Positions 54,329 to 64,000 of a stretch of DNA of 64,000 nucleotides are shown here, in pieces (position 1 is the stretch's first letter; each line of letters opens with the position of its first letter). This DNA is from Coffea arabica (Eukaryota; Streptophyta; Magnoliopsida; Gentianales; Rubiaceae). Location of the stretch: NCBI RefSeq assembly GCF_036785885.1, contig NC_092326.1, positions 38,712,287 to 38,776,286 on the forward strand, in the 5' to 3' direction. Position numbers and translations under genes: made by a program. The notes beneath the pieces are model-generated. The model searched no databases. It saw only the letters and a program-made list of their open reading frames with translations, and had not been told where the DNA came from.

Positions 54329-55007
54329 TCCTTAATAATAAAAAAAAAGAAGTAAATACAACCAACTGAAGACATTTGGAATAATATTGGTTAATTTTAA
54401 AGATAACTACTATTTAATTAATGTTATCTAATACTACTTATTAGTTAGTTTAGTTCAAATATTTAAATTTCTATATTTTAAGTAGAAAAATATTTTATTA
54501 AACTAACTTAAAAATTAATCATTGAATTGCATGTAATTGTAAAAATTTTAAATTGTTTTCTATGAAAAAATTTATAAGTATTTTATTCTAAATTTTGAAT
54601 TATTTGTAATTTTCATGCATAATGTGGGACATAAAGCTAGTTAATACTAACATCATTAGATGGAAATGGTGAAATTTAGGCTCTGTTTGGATTAGCTGTT
54701 TTTTGGGATATTTTTGAAATATTTTGCTGTAACAATGTATATGAAAAACTTTTACTATAGATGTTTTTAGTGGTATTTTTGGGATATATTTTAGGATATT
54801 TTTAAATTCAATAGTAGAATGAGCCAGAAATGGCTATATATACTAATCAACGTGTTTGAAAAAGGGACAACAAATTGGAAATTTTGAAATAAGGGGCTAT
54901 GTAATTGTCATGATCAACCACAAGTGCACTCTTCAAATTTCAATGGACATAACTATAGGAACATAAACAACAAGTGTAAAATAACAACAAAATTGAACCC
55001 CATATGA
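54329..55007. other. Spacer 3' of the apyrase gene
   Basis: No gene. GGCTCTGTTTGGATTAGCTG at about 54680 looks like one end of a hAT-type MITE; its partner end was not found. Confidence 0.4.
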
Positions 55008-57630
55008 CTACGCTGTCATTTGGCTTTCTGTGATTGATGAGGCAACATCAATGGCATAGCCCAGTGGCCATGTTGGTCCAGCCAACCAATCCTGGTATGT
55101 TATCTGATGCAGCAATTGAATGCCTTGCCAAGGATCTAGACCTGTGAATTGCAGCATCTTTCCTGAATCCTGATTAATCTGAAGGATAAATGTACGAACA
55201 AGAGATTGAGATGCTTAAATGACGTACCCAATCCATCTACCAGTATAGTATACAGGTACACTAGATCCATGCAAATATAAGGAAGGTTAAGATCCTCCAA
55301 TCGGTATTTGGATTTTGCATCTCGCATTTTTGTCCTGCAAGCCCGATCAGCTTCGTTCGCATAATCTGTTGCACGAATTACAGCTGCGTCTGCATTGCGA
55401 TCGATAAGACCAAGCTGTTGATAGAAATTACTGAGGTCAGCATTAATGCCGAGGGAAGAAAAGATGCATCAGTAATGATAATGCATGCCCAATGCATACC
55501 TGAACAGACTTGTAAAAGAATTCTGGTGATATGCACAGATAGTCTTGATCAGGCTCCCCTCCATCTCTCTCTTTCTCTCCACATCTGCAATTCTGTATTT
55601 TATTGAGTCCCAGAGCCTGTCTGACTAATTCCTTGCATCTAGTTATGCTTGAACCGGATGGAGAAGCAGTTACCCAATGATGGAGCTAAGGGGGGGGGGG
55701 GGGGGGGGAGAGGGGGCCATGGCCCCCTAAGTTTTGAAAATTTTAATTCATAATATGTAAATATATGTATAAGTCAAAGTTGGTCCCCCTAATTTTTTAC
55801 AATTTTAGTTTATATTATGAAAGTTTATCTATGTGTGTGTGTGTATGAATTAGCCACTTTTTGATTTAATTTTTTCTTCAAAAGAAAGTTATTTATTTTT
55901 TATTGTACTAATTATTTAACATTCAAAAAATTAAACATATAATTTGATGATCCATAGTAAATTGACCCAATTTGATGTATTATAATAAAAAACTAAATTC
56001 ATAATTATCAATGGGCTAAAATAAAAATAATTACTTTATTGGTCCATATACAAATATATACCTTAGTCTAATTGATAAAAAATTTAAAATTAGTGATCTA
56101 TCTTTTTGTTGACTCATATACAAATATACAAATAATTACTTGAAGGCTTGATGAAGACAAGAAATTGAGTGATATATACTATTATTGGCAGATTGATTAT
56201 ATTTGTTCTCATTCTTTCTGTATCAACTGCAACTATAGAACGTACATTTTTCAATTGTGAATATAATCAAAACAAAACTCCAAAACAAGATAAAAAATAA
56301 TTTCTTGAATGACTGTCTAACAATGTACATAAAAAAAATGGATGATCAAAATTTAACACTGATTCAATTATAGATGAATTTAGTTCTATGAAAGAACGTA
56401 AAACTCCATTTACTCTTAATAAAAGAGGATGAAATTTCAAGGTATATTAACATAACGTTTACCTTTTTTTTTAATTAAAAATAGTTATATTTATATTACA
56501 TAGTTATATTTTTGTATGTGCACAGGTGACATATTGGAGCATCTTCTCATAATGTGCAACTTAAATGGTTTGTGATGTTATAAGATATTTAATCAAATGT
56601 TATTTCTTATCTTAATTTTAGTTATGACTATGCTACATATTTATGAAATAGACATACCTTTATAATTAAAATTAATATTTGATATTTTAAGATGTCATAT
56701 ATTTAAATAAACACAAATTAGTTTGAACATAACATATTAAGATAATTTTGTTCGAAAAAATTTTGGCCCTCCCAAGGAAAAAATCCTGACTCTGTCACTG
56801 CAGTTACATAATAATTTTCTTCTCCATATCTGTAAGTTCCTGGGCGAATTAAGAGCGAATGAGGTATGTTCAATGAGATTATGAGACAAAAACCCATTGG
56901 CTGACATGCTTTACACTTCAATTAGTGCAGACAAACAGATAAATATGAAACTAATGTTCCATATGTTCATTATAGTTTGCTAGTCAGCATGGGAGCTAAT
57001 ATGGTTTTCCTACTGACCTGATGATGCACAAAAAGGCATATCTACATAAAGAAAGGAGGAAACACAGAAAAATACCGTAGTGCTCACTACAAACTAGAAT
57101 TCAGGGCTCAAGTATTCCACACCATGAAAGCCTTCTAAAACACATGGATTGCTAGTGTTATTGAAGAGCTTGAGAATTTCGGCTCGAACCGAGAGTATGC
57201 CATACTTCTCACAACTGTCAATGTGTTGAAATATCACGAAAAGCATTCAATATTTACAACAGGAAGAAGAAAACTCGAAAAACATCATGAAACATAAGAG
57301 GGATACACCTGCAAAATAGGAGGTCAGTTTCACCAAAATAGACTCAGAGGAGAATGGGAGTTGAAACAATTATATGGTCGATGAGGGGAAGACATGTCGC
57401 AAAATGCAGATCATGCTTTATCACCTTTTGGTGTAGAGATGATATCTTCTTCCATTTAGACATTTCTCCAGCACATCTACATTGTCTCCCACTGATGTTC
57501 TTGGTGCATTTAAGGCATTTGTGTTTGACATAGCATAAACCATCTGGACAGCCTCTTCTCCAAGATCAATCACTCCAACTGAACTTGAACAGTCCTTGCC
57601 CAAATTTCCTAACAGATAATTTGTGGTAAT
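55008..57630 (-). pseudogene. Apyrase (GDA1/CD39 nucleoside phosphatase), five 3' exons, disrupted
   Basis: Five exons join in frame on the minus strand: 57630-57425, 57214-57123, 56839-55500 (split by a hAT element), 55414-55228 and 55141-55008 (TAG at 55010-55008). All borders are GT..AG. Without the hAT insert they give 274 residues. Family landmarks: NYLLGNLGKDC, VGVIDLG..VQMVYA, RAEILKLFNNTSNPC, GTYRYGEENYYVTA / SPSGSS, LPYICMDLVYLYTILVDGLG, LDPWQ and AGPTWPLGYAIDV. Apyrases hydrolyse NTPs and NDPs in the secretory path or outside the cell. The usual DLGGGSVQ loop, which contacts phosphate, reads DLGEEAVQ. The N-terminal half with the first apyrase motifs is absent and may lie past the LINE. 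Inactive as it stands: exon split, phosphate loop changed. Confidence 0.8.
55675..56800 (+). mobile_element. hAT transposon remnant inserted in an apyrase exon
   Basis: Ends CAATGATGGAGCTAAGG and, reverse-complemented, CAGTGACAGAGTCAGG, the common hAT terminal form. Flanked by CAGTTACC (55667-55674) and CAGTTACA (56801-56808), an 8-bp duplication with one mismatch. A degenerate transposase C-terminus (hAT dimerisation region) can be followed on the plus strand around 56180-56340: VSTATIERTF, then FLNDCLTMYI in another frame. A poly-G run (about 55689-55709) and CCATGGCCCCC lie near the left end. 1126 bp, non-autonomous. Confidence 0.75.
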
Positions 57631-58136
57631 CTGCACAAAAGAATGGGATATAATATGAAAACCGGAGGCTGGAGTAAGCCTCTGAATGTTGATTGATTAA
57701 TCTATTGTGTTCTAATACGTATCCCTATCTACAAGGCATTACATATGATATATTAGAGATAGCTTCTAGTATCACCGACTGAACCTCCACAAGCCACAAC
57801 TCCCAGAGGATGCACTTTAAAATCCCATAACCTCATATATCATTTGAATTTTAACTCGTGTAGAGAACTGGATGATGCAAAGTGTTTCCGTTATTGATCC
57901 GTTTTCCTTCATTTGTTTTATTCTATATATATTGATCATATGGCCATGTATGTTACAATGAATTTTTTGAAGTTATTCCTTCATGAATTTTTAATTTACT
58001 TGAAGAAAACCAATATTCGGCTAATGAAAGGGCAAGTGATCCCTCTTTAGGCAGATGTAGCACAGTGGTGTTTTCATGTTTTGCAGCTGCATATTTTTCA
58101 CCAAAGCATTCCAAAAACCACAGGCTAACAACATCC
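57631..58136. other. Apyrase intron sequence
   Basis: Upstream (minus-strand) side of the first visible apyrase exon, ending at the LINE poly-A. No further apyrase exon recognised. Confidence 0.45.
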
Positions 58137-58235
58137 TTTTTTTTTTTTTTTGTCGAAACGATAGGATAATTTCATTATAGTAACAGAAAACTTTACAAGT
58201 GCGAGCAACGGCTCGAGAGAACTTTACAAAAGTGT

Positions 58236-59671
58236 TCAAAAACACTGAGGAACATTCCTTTCCTCATCCACAATAATGCCTAAAGCATCAACACTTAATT
58301 TTCTACTATCTATCATATTTTCTTCCCTACTCAAGCAAAAGGAGCACATGCAAAACAGTCTTTTCACATTCACAATATCTTCCAGCAATGTAGCCATTCT
58401 GCTCCCCAAAGGCTGTGTTTTTGTTAGTTGTTTCAGCAGCTCCTTGTTGGCAAAATTGAGCCTGATTCTGCTCCACTGATATTGCGCAGCTTTACACAAG
58501 ACTAGCTTTAAAGCTAGTGCATCATCTAGGCTTTGGTTCCCCAGGCTTCTTTCTTTCAGCTTCTATTCTGCAATCTTGGAGCCTGCAGTTGTTTTAACTG
58601 ACTCCAATGCCTAGATTGTTTTGACCTTTCCTTGTAGCTGTTGACAGGTCCATGATCATAGCTCCCTGAGCTTCATTGCCTTGGCTTTGTTGATCATGCA
58701 TGTGGGCTGTTTCTTCTGTACTCGTTCTCTCTTTTGATTTCTCTACTTCCACTTGCTCCAGCCACTCTCTATGTGCTTTTTCTATTGTTCTCAGAGGTGA
58801 TGATCCAGTTGAGCTCTCGAACTCCTTCTTATTCCTATCTTTCCATATTTGCCACAAGATATTCGCCGTCAAGCCAATATGTTCCTTCCCTCCTGGTCTT
58901 GCCCTTGCTTCTGAGATTCTTAGCCACCATCTTCTGAATTCACCCTGCTGTTCCTGAGCCCCCTCCCAGTGAATAGGTGATGCCTTCCAAATGTCCACCG
59001 TGTGGGGGCATGTTAGCAATAGATGTTCAATTGTTTCCTGCGCCTCTCCACAGGTTCTGCATATTGGATCTCCTAATCTTGTTCTTCTACTCACGGCTTC
59101 TCTCACTGGTAAAGCTCCTTGTATACATTTCCAAATGAAGAGCTTGATTTTGTGCTTGATGTTGAGCTGCCAGAGTGTGTTCCACATCTGTGACACTTGC
59201 TGGCTCCCCTCTATATAACTCGAACCAGCTACCTCTGAAACACTCTTCCCTACTTTCCTGTTGTTCTTCATTTGGATTTTGTATCCTGAATTGACCGTGT
59301 ACTCCCCACCTGCCTGTGGTTGCCAGTAATAGCTGTCTTCCCTTCCTGACAGACTTAGGGGGATACTTAGGATCCTCTCAGCATCATTTCTGTTGAAGAC
59401 TCTAAATATGATGTTCTTGAAGCTCATCCACTCTTTCCAAATCACAATTGTTTGGTTTAACTGTACTTGGCATTCCTGAGATTGTCTCTGGTATCCATTT
59501 ATGCTCCCAGATTCGTGTATTCCTTCCATTGCCAATACGCCTAATCAGTCCCTTATCCAGCAGACTTCTTGCTCCCATTAATCCTTGCCAAATCCAGGAG
59601 GCACTTTTGGGGGGATTGCAATGAAGTATGGATTCCTTGGGGAAATATTTAGCTTTTAGCACCTTGCTCAC
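58236..59671 (-). pseudogene. LINE ORF2 C-terminal remnant (zf-RVT and RNase H)
   Basis: Continues ORF2 in shifted frames. One piece (59671-59402) reads VSKVLKAKYFP, then SASWIWQGLMGARSLL and WIPE. The next (to 58594) reads IFRVFNRNDAERILSIPLS and YYWQPQAGGEYTV, then the Cys/His finger GDPICRTCGEAQETIEHLLL. The last (58499-58236) is an RNase H tail with LVLCKAAQYQW and CSFCLSREEN. At least three frameshifts (near 59660, 59410 and 58600) and a TAG in the RNase H part make the element non-autonomous. Confidence 0.8.
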
Positions 59672-62327
59672 AAAGGAGGTTTGGCTTGGTGAGGATTCTC
59701 CATATCTGCTTCCCTAGCATTGCTTTATTGAAAGCCTCAAGGTCCTTGAAACCAAGTCCTCCCTCATTCCTCTTTCGTGCCATTCTTTCCCAAGAAGTCC
59801 AGTGCATTTTATTCCTACCATTTGTTTCTCCCCACCAGAAGTTGGCCATCAGAGCACTGATATCTTTGCAAAGTTTCCTTGATAGCTTGAAACAAGACAT
59901 GACATACGTTGGCATGGCCATAGCTACCGACTTTAGCATTACCTCTTTCCCTGCTGAGCTGAGGAACTTGCTTTTCCAGTTTTGAAGTCTTCTTTTGATG
60001 TTTTCTCGAACAAAACCAAATATCTGGTCTTTGGTTCTTGAAATCACCATCGGGGGGCCTAAATATTTCCCTTGCTTTGTCTCATTCATCCCTCCTAAAG
60101 CTTGGCGTACTTCCTCCCTTTGATTACTGATCATGTTTCTGCTAAAAAATACAGCAGATTTGTCTAGATTGATCATTTGACCTGAGGCAGCTTCATAGAT
60201 TTTAAGAATATTCATGATCTCAGTAGCTTGTTGCTTATCAGCTTTGCAAAAGATGATGGAATCATCAGCAAAGAAAAGATGGGTAAGTTCAGGTCCTAGC
60301 CTGCTGATTTTCAGTCCCTGGATTCTTTTACTCTCTTCAGCCTTCCTCAGCAAACTTGACAGTCCTTCAGAGCAGATCAAGAATAAATAAGGGGACAGAG
60401 GGTCTCCCTGTCGTATGCCTCTCCCTGGAGTCACAAAACCTTTGGCTTCTCCATTGCAATTGAAGGAGTAAGTTACAGTCTTCAAACAGCTATTGATCCA
60501 TTTGATCCATACTGGACAGAAACCCATCTTTTCCATCATAGCCTGCAAAAAGTGCCACTCTACCCTATCATATGCCTTTGCCATGTCTAATTTGATTGCC
60601 ATGTATCCATAGTTTCCTTGTCTTTTGTTTTTGAGGTAATGCATATATTCATGTGCAATCATCACATTGTCAAGGATCTGTCTATCTGGGATGAAGGCAG
60701 ATTGAGTTTTGCTTATGCATTTATCCAGGACAGATTTCAGTCGATTAGCAAGAATTTTAGAAATGATTTTGTAGAGTACACTACAAAGACTGATAGGCCT
60801 ATAGTTCTTCAAACTGGTTGGGTGCAAGATTTTAGGGATCAGGGATATGACTGTATGATTTATTGATTTAAGCATGTATCCGGATGAAAAGAAGGCTTTG
60901 ATTGCAGGGATAACATCACATTTGATGGTACTCCAGAACCTTTGGAAGAACAAAGGGGTCATCCCATCTTGTCCTGGAGCTTTTTCAGAGTTCATAGAAA
61001 AAAGTGCTTCCTGAATTTCCTCCTCCTCCACATCTTTAATCAGTCTTTCATTCATTTCCTGGGTTATGGATTGAGGAATACCATCTAGAACTTCTGACAT
61101 ATCACCCCTCATCCCACTGTTAAACAACTCCTTAAAAAAATCTGAGATTTCAGCCACAACCTCCTCCTCATTTGTCGTCCATGAACCATTCTCTTTCTGC
61201 AGGGTTCTGATTCTGTTACTCACTCTTCTGCCTTTTACATAGGAATGGAAGAACTTAGTGTTCTTATCACCTTCCCTAAGCCAACTGATCCTAGCTTTTT
61301 GACACCAGAAATTCTCTTCCTCCCTATAAGCTGCTTTCAATTGGTCTTTTATGTGAGCTAGGATATCTTTCCTATTGTCACAACTCGACTCCTTAACTCT
61401 ATCAAAATCCTTTTTCAGATCAGTAATTTTTTGCCTAGAGTTTGCTTGGAAAGTATTCCTCCACTTCAAAAGCTCAATTCTGCAATTTTTAACCTTCCTA
61501 GTGACCTTGAACATTCTCGATCCTTGTTCATCCTTACTCCAAGCTTTTTCTATCACCTGTTGTATCCCCTCCCTTTGGAGCCATCTTTTATCAAAATAAA
61601 ATCTCTTCTTTCTCCTCTCTTTCCCCGGGTCAGTATCCAGTAAAAGCATAGAATGGTCAGAAGCAAAGGTGTCAATATGCTGACATCTCGTCTTTCCAAA
61701 AGCTTGGAACCAATCCATATTGCACAAACATCTGTCCAACCTCTGTCTAACCTCTCCTTCATTATCCCAATGGTTACTCCACGTCCAAGGTTGTCCCTCA
61801 AACCCAATATCTATTAAGCTGTTCTGATCTATGAAGTCTCTAAAATCCTCAAAACTTCTCTCCTGCCTAAGAACTCCTCCCCACTTCTCATCATTGGACA
61901 GAATGTCATTAAAGTCCCCAGCAATAATGTATCTAGTTCCCCACAGATTTCTCCTATTACTTAGGACCCTCCATTGTTCTTTTCTGATCATAGGGTCACA
62001 ACTAGCATAAATCCCAATAAACCACCAGCTAACCTGAGTATCAGGGTCTTCTAACTTAGCTTCTATCGTGAAAGCAGATTTATACACCTCCAAGATGTTT
62101 GTATCCTGACTCCACAGCAGAGCCATACCACCTGCTTTGTTCATAGCTTCCACAGTCACATTTCTATTACATCTTAAAACTCTAGTCAGTCTTTCTATCA
62201 CATGCTTCCTATTTTTCGTCTCACTCAAGAAAACCAGGTTTGGAGAGGAGAGGTTATATACCTCCCTCAGATGGGGAACTGTCAAGGGGCTCCCCACACC
62301 TTGACAGTTCCACACCAAAACTCTCAT
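59649..62327 (-). CDS. LINE ORF2: endonuclease and reverse transcriptase, 892 aa (truncated by frameshift)
   Basis: Encodes the enzymes for target-primed reverse transcription. An apurinic-type endonuclease occupies about residues 1-225: VLVWNCQGVGS, FLSETKNRK, AGDFNDILS and FASDHSMLL. The reverse transcriptase follows, with LIPKILHPTSLKNYRPISLC, SAFIPDRQILDN, KLDMAKAYDRVEW, GIRQGDPLSPYLFLI and the catalytic FADD in HLFFADDSIIF. The frame is open from the ATG to 59649, where CEQGAKS replaces the family sequence SKVLKAKYF after a one-base shift. The ATG at 62327 overlaps the ORF1 stop (ATGA), suggesting translation by reinitiation. Truncated relative to the usual ~1300 residues. Confidence 0.9.
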   Translation of the reverse strand: MRVLVWNCQGVGSPLTVPHLREVYNLSSPNLVFLSETKNRKHVIERLTRVLRCNRNVTVEAMNKAGGMALLWSQDTNILEVYKSAFTIEAKLEDPDTQVSWWFIGIYASCDPMIRKEQWRVLSNRRNLWGTRYIIAGDFNDILSNDEKWGGVLRQERSFEDFRDFIDQNSLIDIGFEGQPWTWSNHWDNEGEVRQRLDRCLCNMDWFQAFGKTRCQHIDTFASDHSMLLLDTDPGKERRKKRFYFDKRWLQREGIQQVIEKAWSKDEQGSRMFKVTRKVKNCRIELLKWRNTFQANSRQKITDLKKDFDRVKESSCDNRKDILAHIKDQLKAAYREEENFWCQKARISWLREGDKNTKFFHSYVKGRRVSNRIRTLQKENGSWTTNEEEVVAEISDFFKELFNSGMRGDMSEVLDGIPQSITQEMNERLIKDVEEEEIQEALFSMNSEKAPGQDGMTPLFFQRFWSTIKCDVIPAIKAFFSSGYMLKSINHTVISLIPKILHPTSLKNYRPISLCSVLYKIISKILANRLKSVLDKCISKTQSAFIPDRQILDNVMIAHEYMHYLKNKRQGNYGYMAIKLDMAKAYDRVEWHFLQAMMEKMGFCPVWIKWINSCLKTVTYSFNCNGEAKGFVTPGRGIRQGDPLSPYLFLICSEGLSSLLRKAEESKRIQGLKISRLGPELTHLFFADDSIIFCKADKQQATEIMNILKIYEAASGQMINLDKSAVFFSRNMISNQREEVRQALGGMNETKQGKYLGPPMVISRTKDQIFGFVRENIKRRLQNWKSKFLSSAGKEVMLKSVAMAMPTYVMSCFKLSRKLCKDISALMANFWWGETNGRNKMHWTSWERMARKRNEGGLGFKDLEAFNKAMLGKQIWRILTKPNLLCEQGAKS

Positions 62328-63799
62328 GATCCTTGAGGGGTCCCTTTCAGGCAGGTCCCCCTAACCTCTCCCTTAATCTCAGCAGGATAGAATTCTAACA
62401 TAGGTTTAGTCTTTTTCCACTGGAGTATATCAGAATCTGCTTCCTCCATCTCTTCATCCCTCAACAAGACTTTTCTCTTACCAGCAATCGAGTGACTTGC
62501 TCCATTTTCATTTAACTCTTTCAAAACTCTCCTGCTACTGGTTGGGGACTTCAGTCTTCTGAACATCCTCTTAGCTTGTTTGTCCTTAGCCTCCTGTACC
62601 TTTCCAGTCCTCGTAGATATCTGATGGGTCACAAGCGCTCCTACAGGTTCCTCTTTGTCCACTAGTCCTTGATTTTGGTTCTGCATCTCTAACTCTCTAT
62701 CCTCCTCCCTCACTTCCACTGCCATTGGGGACTGATTTTCTTCCTCGAACTGGATCACTAGTGGGAGACCAGGCCCTCTCGTTTCTAGGTTCATGATGTC
62801 TTCACTACAAACTTGGAATCCTCCCTTGTTTTCCTCAACTGATGGTAAGGCTCCCCTCCCCTGTTCTTCCTTCGTCTTCTCCCTATCCTCCCTCCCTTTC
62901 TGCGAGCTATGGCCCTCCTTATTAGATGACAGCAGAGATTCTAGCAGACTTTGATTCAAAAGGCTTCTGCTTCTATCTTGCTCAATCAATTCTCCTTCCT
63001 GGAATCTCCAATATCTTTTGTCACTCGAACCTTCCTTCCTGATAGTTTGTTTCTGGGGTGAGCTCCTAGCATTTCCAGCTCTCAACCAGGGCCCGTACTG
63101 ATGGCCACCCATGCTTCCCCCTGACATTCTCCTATCCTTACAAGACCTCTCACTGTGTCCTACTAACCCACAACTATAGCAAAAATCAAGACACCTTTCA
63201 TACTTAAAAGCTATCCATTTCAAAGCTCCTGCAATCCTAACCACAGTACCCCTGAGCAGGGGTTTAGACAGGTCAACTAACGCTAAAATTTTCAAGTGCC
63301 TGCCCTCTTTCCCTCCATTCTGAGGAATTAGCACCTCTCTTACTTCTTTGAAAACAGCCCCTATCTTGTTTCCTACCTCTTTAGAAAGCCAATGAACTGG
63401 CAAGTTCCAGAGTTGTACCCAGAGGGGCGCAGTCATAAAGGCCCTATAATCCTCTTCTATCCCTTCCTTCCACCTATTTAGGACTAGCAGTTGATTGTCC
63501 ATAACCCAAGGACCACCCTCTATAATTCTTTCCTTATCATCTAGGCTAGGGATGTTGAACTGAAAGATATTTGGGCCAAGTTCCATCACTGTTATATTCC
63601 TAGGGTATCCCCAAGCAGCAGTTACAAAATTTTTTACCCCAGTAAAGTTGACTACTTTCTCACCTATAACTCTTCCTATCAGGCTTTCCTCGCAGGCTCT
63701 AACTCCCTGATGGAGATCTCCCAATTCTAAAGTGGCTCCGAGAAGCTCATTCCCCTCCAGAGGGAATTTTTTTAGGAGCTCAGCCAGGTCTTCATCCAT
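62324..63799 (-). CDS. LINE ORF1: nucleic-acid-binding protein, 491 aa
   Basis: The chosen start is ATG 63799 (MDEDLAELLKKFP), which begins the DUF4283-type domain common to plant L1 ORF1 proteins; an open extension upstream to 63976 is hydrophobic and lacks homology. The domain shows VVNFTGVKNFVTAAW, VMELGPNIFQFNI and LWVQLWNLPVHWL, followed by a zinc knuckle CYSCGLVGHSERSC (CX2CX4HX4C). The rest is charged and low in complexity. It should bind the LINE RNA. The frame is intact and ends TCATGA, sharing bases with the ORF2 start. Confidence 0.88.
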   Translation of the reverse strand: MDEDLAELLKKFPLEGNELLGATLELGDLHQGVRACEESLIGRVIGEKVVNFTGVKNFVTAAWGYPRNITVMELGPNIFQFNIPSLDDKERIIEGGPWVMDNQLLVLNRWKEGIEEDYRAFMTAPLWVQLWNLPVHWLSKEVGNKIGAVFKEVREVLIPQNGGKEGRHLKILALVDLSKPLLRGTVVRIAGALKWIAFKYERCLDFCYSCGLVGHSERSCKDRRMSGGSMGGHQYGPWLRAGNARSSPQKQTIRKEGSSDKRYWRFQEGELIEQDRSRSLLNQSLLESLLSSNKEGHSSQKGREDREKTKEEQGRGALPSVEENKGGFQVCSEDIMNLETRGPGLPLVIQFEEENQSPMAVEVREEDRELEMQNQNQGLVDKEEPVGALVTHQISTRTGKVQEAKDKQAKRMFRRLKSPTSSRRVLKELNENGASHSIAGKRKVLLRDEEMEEADSDILQWKKTKPMLEFYPAEIKGEVRGTCLKGTPQGS

Positions 63800-64000
63800 C
63801 GATAAAGTCAGATAATTCAGGATAGTATTCCACTTCACAAGCAGGAGGAAAACCAGAGTGTAGGAGGATCGGAACAGAAAAATTGAAACAAAACAAACAA
63901 GGAAAGCTTTTTGGTGTTTAGGTACGTCTACTAACAGAAAAAGATGAGAAAAAAGAAAAATATGAGAATGGCACACAAATATAGTTCTCTAGTCGCACTA

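Larger units (their letters stand above)
58137..64000 (-). mobile_element. L1-type LINE, 5' end at or beyond window edge
   Basis: Minus-strand element with ORF1 (DUF4283-type plus zinc knuckle), ORF2 (endonuclease, RT), a decayed C-terminal part (zf-RVT, RNase H) and a poly-A tail, seen as a T run at 58137-58151. Its 3' end sits inside apyrase intron sequence. No target duplication of the flank GGCTAACAACATCC was found in 63800-64000, so the 5' junction is probably outside. About 5.9 kb visible, near full length. Confidence 0.88.

Noticed and set aside
56718..56921. Independent small gene on the minus strand
   Set aside because: It is the apyrase exon reading through the hAT end.
63800..63976. 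N-terminal extension of LINE ORF1
   Set aside because: Hydrophobic, no homology to ORF1 proteins; probably 5' untranslated region.

Overview
This window is nuclear DNA of a flowering plant, probably a eudicot. It carries introns with GT..AG borders, a coiled-coil NB-LRR resistance gene, an apyrase gene, LTR retrotransposons of the Athila and Tat branches of Ty3/Gypsy, a Ty1/Copia remnant, a plant L1-type LINE, a hAT remnant and several MITEs. The background is AT-rich. No species can be named from the sequence alone.

Layout. (1) 1-1412: minus-strand Myb/SANT-like gene, cut by the left edge, with a ~100-bp minisatellite in its intron. (2) 2.70-25.57 kb: 'block A', holding an intact NB-LRR gene (22.7-25.5 kb, minus), a frameshifted phylloplanin-like gene (21.2 kb) and an old solo LTR (4188-19378) into which a complete, very young 13.4-kb Athila element (5697-19076) has inserted. 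(3) 26.1-33.6 kb: a decayed Copia element split by a non-autonomous Athila-lineage element (27281-33148). (4) 33.6-36.1 kb: AT-rich spacer with MITEs. (5) 36.1-50.94 kb: 'block B', a shortened duplicate of block A. Its NB-LRR copy is split by a GC-rich, almost intact Tat-lineage element (40654-50036), and it preserves the empty site of the solo LTR. (6) 50.9-55 kb: spacer with a third fragment of the duplicated unit and a MITE. (7) 55.0-57.6 kb: five apyrase exons on the minus strand, one split by a hAT element. (8) 58.1 kb to the right edge: LINE with two ORFs in an ATGA overlap and a broken 3' half.

History. Target-site duplications support five insertions (ATCAT, GTTCT, TGTTG, CAGTTAC and, for the Tat element, one surviving side only). 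An ancestral NB-LRR locus was duplicated; copy A kept an open gene and copy B was killed by the Tat insertion. Counting by eye, the Athila LTR pair differs at about 2 of 1682 positions, the non-autonomous pair at about 10 of 1299, and the Tat pair only by a 26-bp duplication.

Most interesting signal. The autonomous Athila and the non-autonomous element share small hairpins that keep their loops while their stems change by paired substitutions. A stem-AGGA-stem hairpin precedes GTGTGGGGG twice in each element. A pair of hairpins with loops AGCCAA and AGGCAA starts 12-14 nt after a stop codon in each. These look like selected RNA structures of the lineage.
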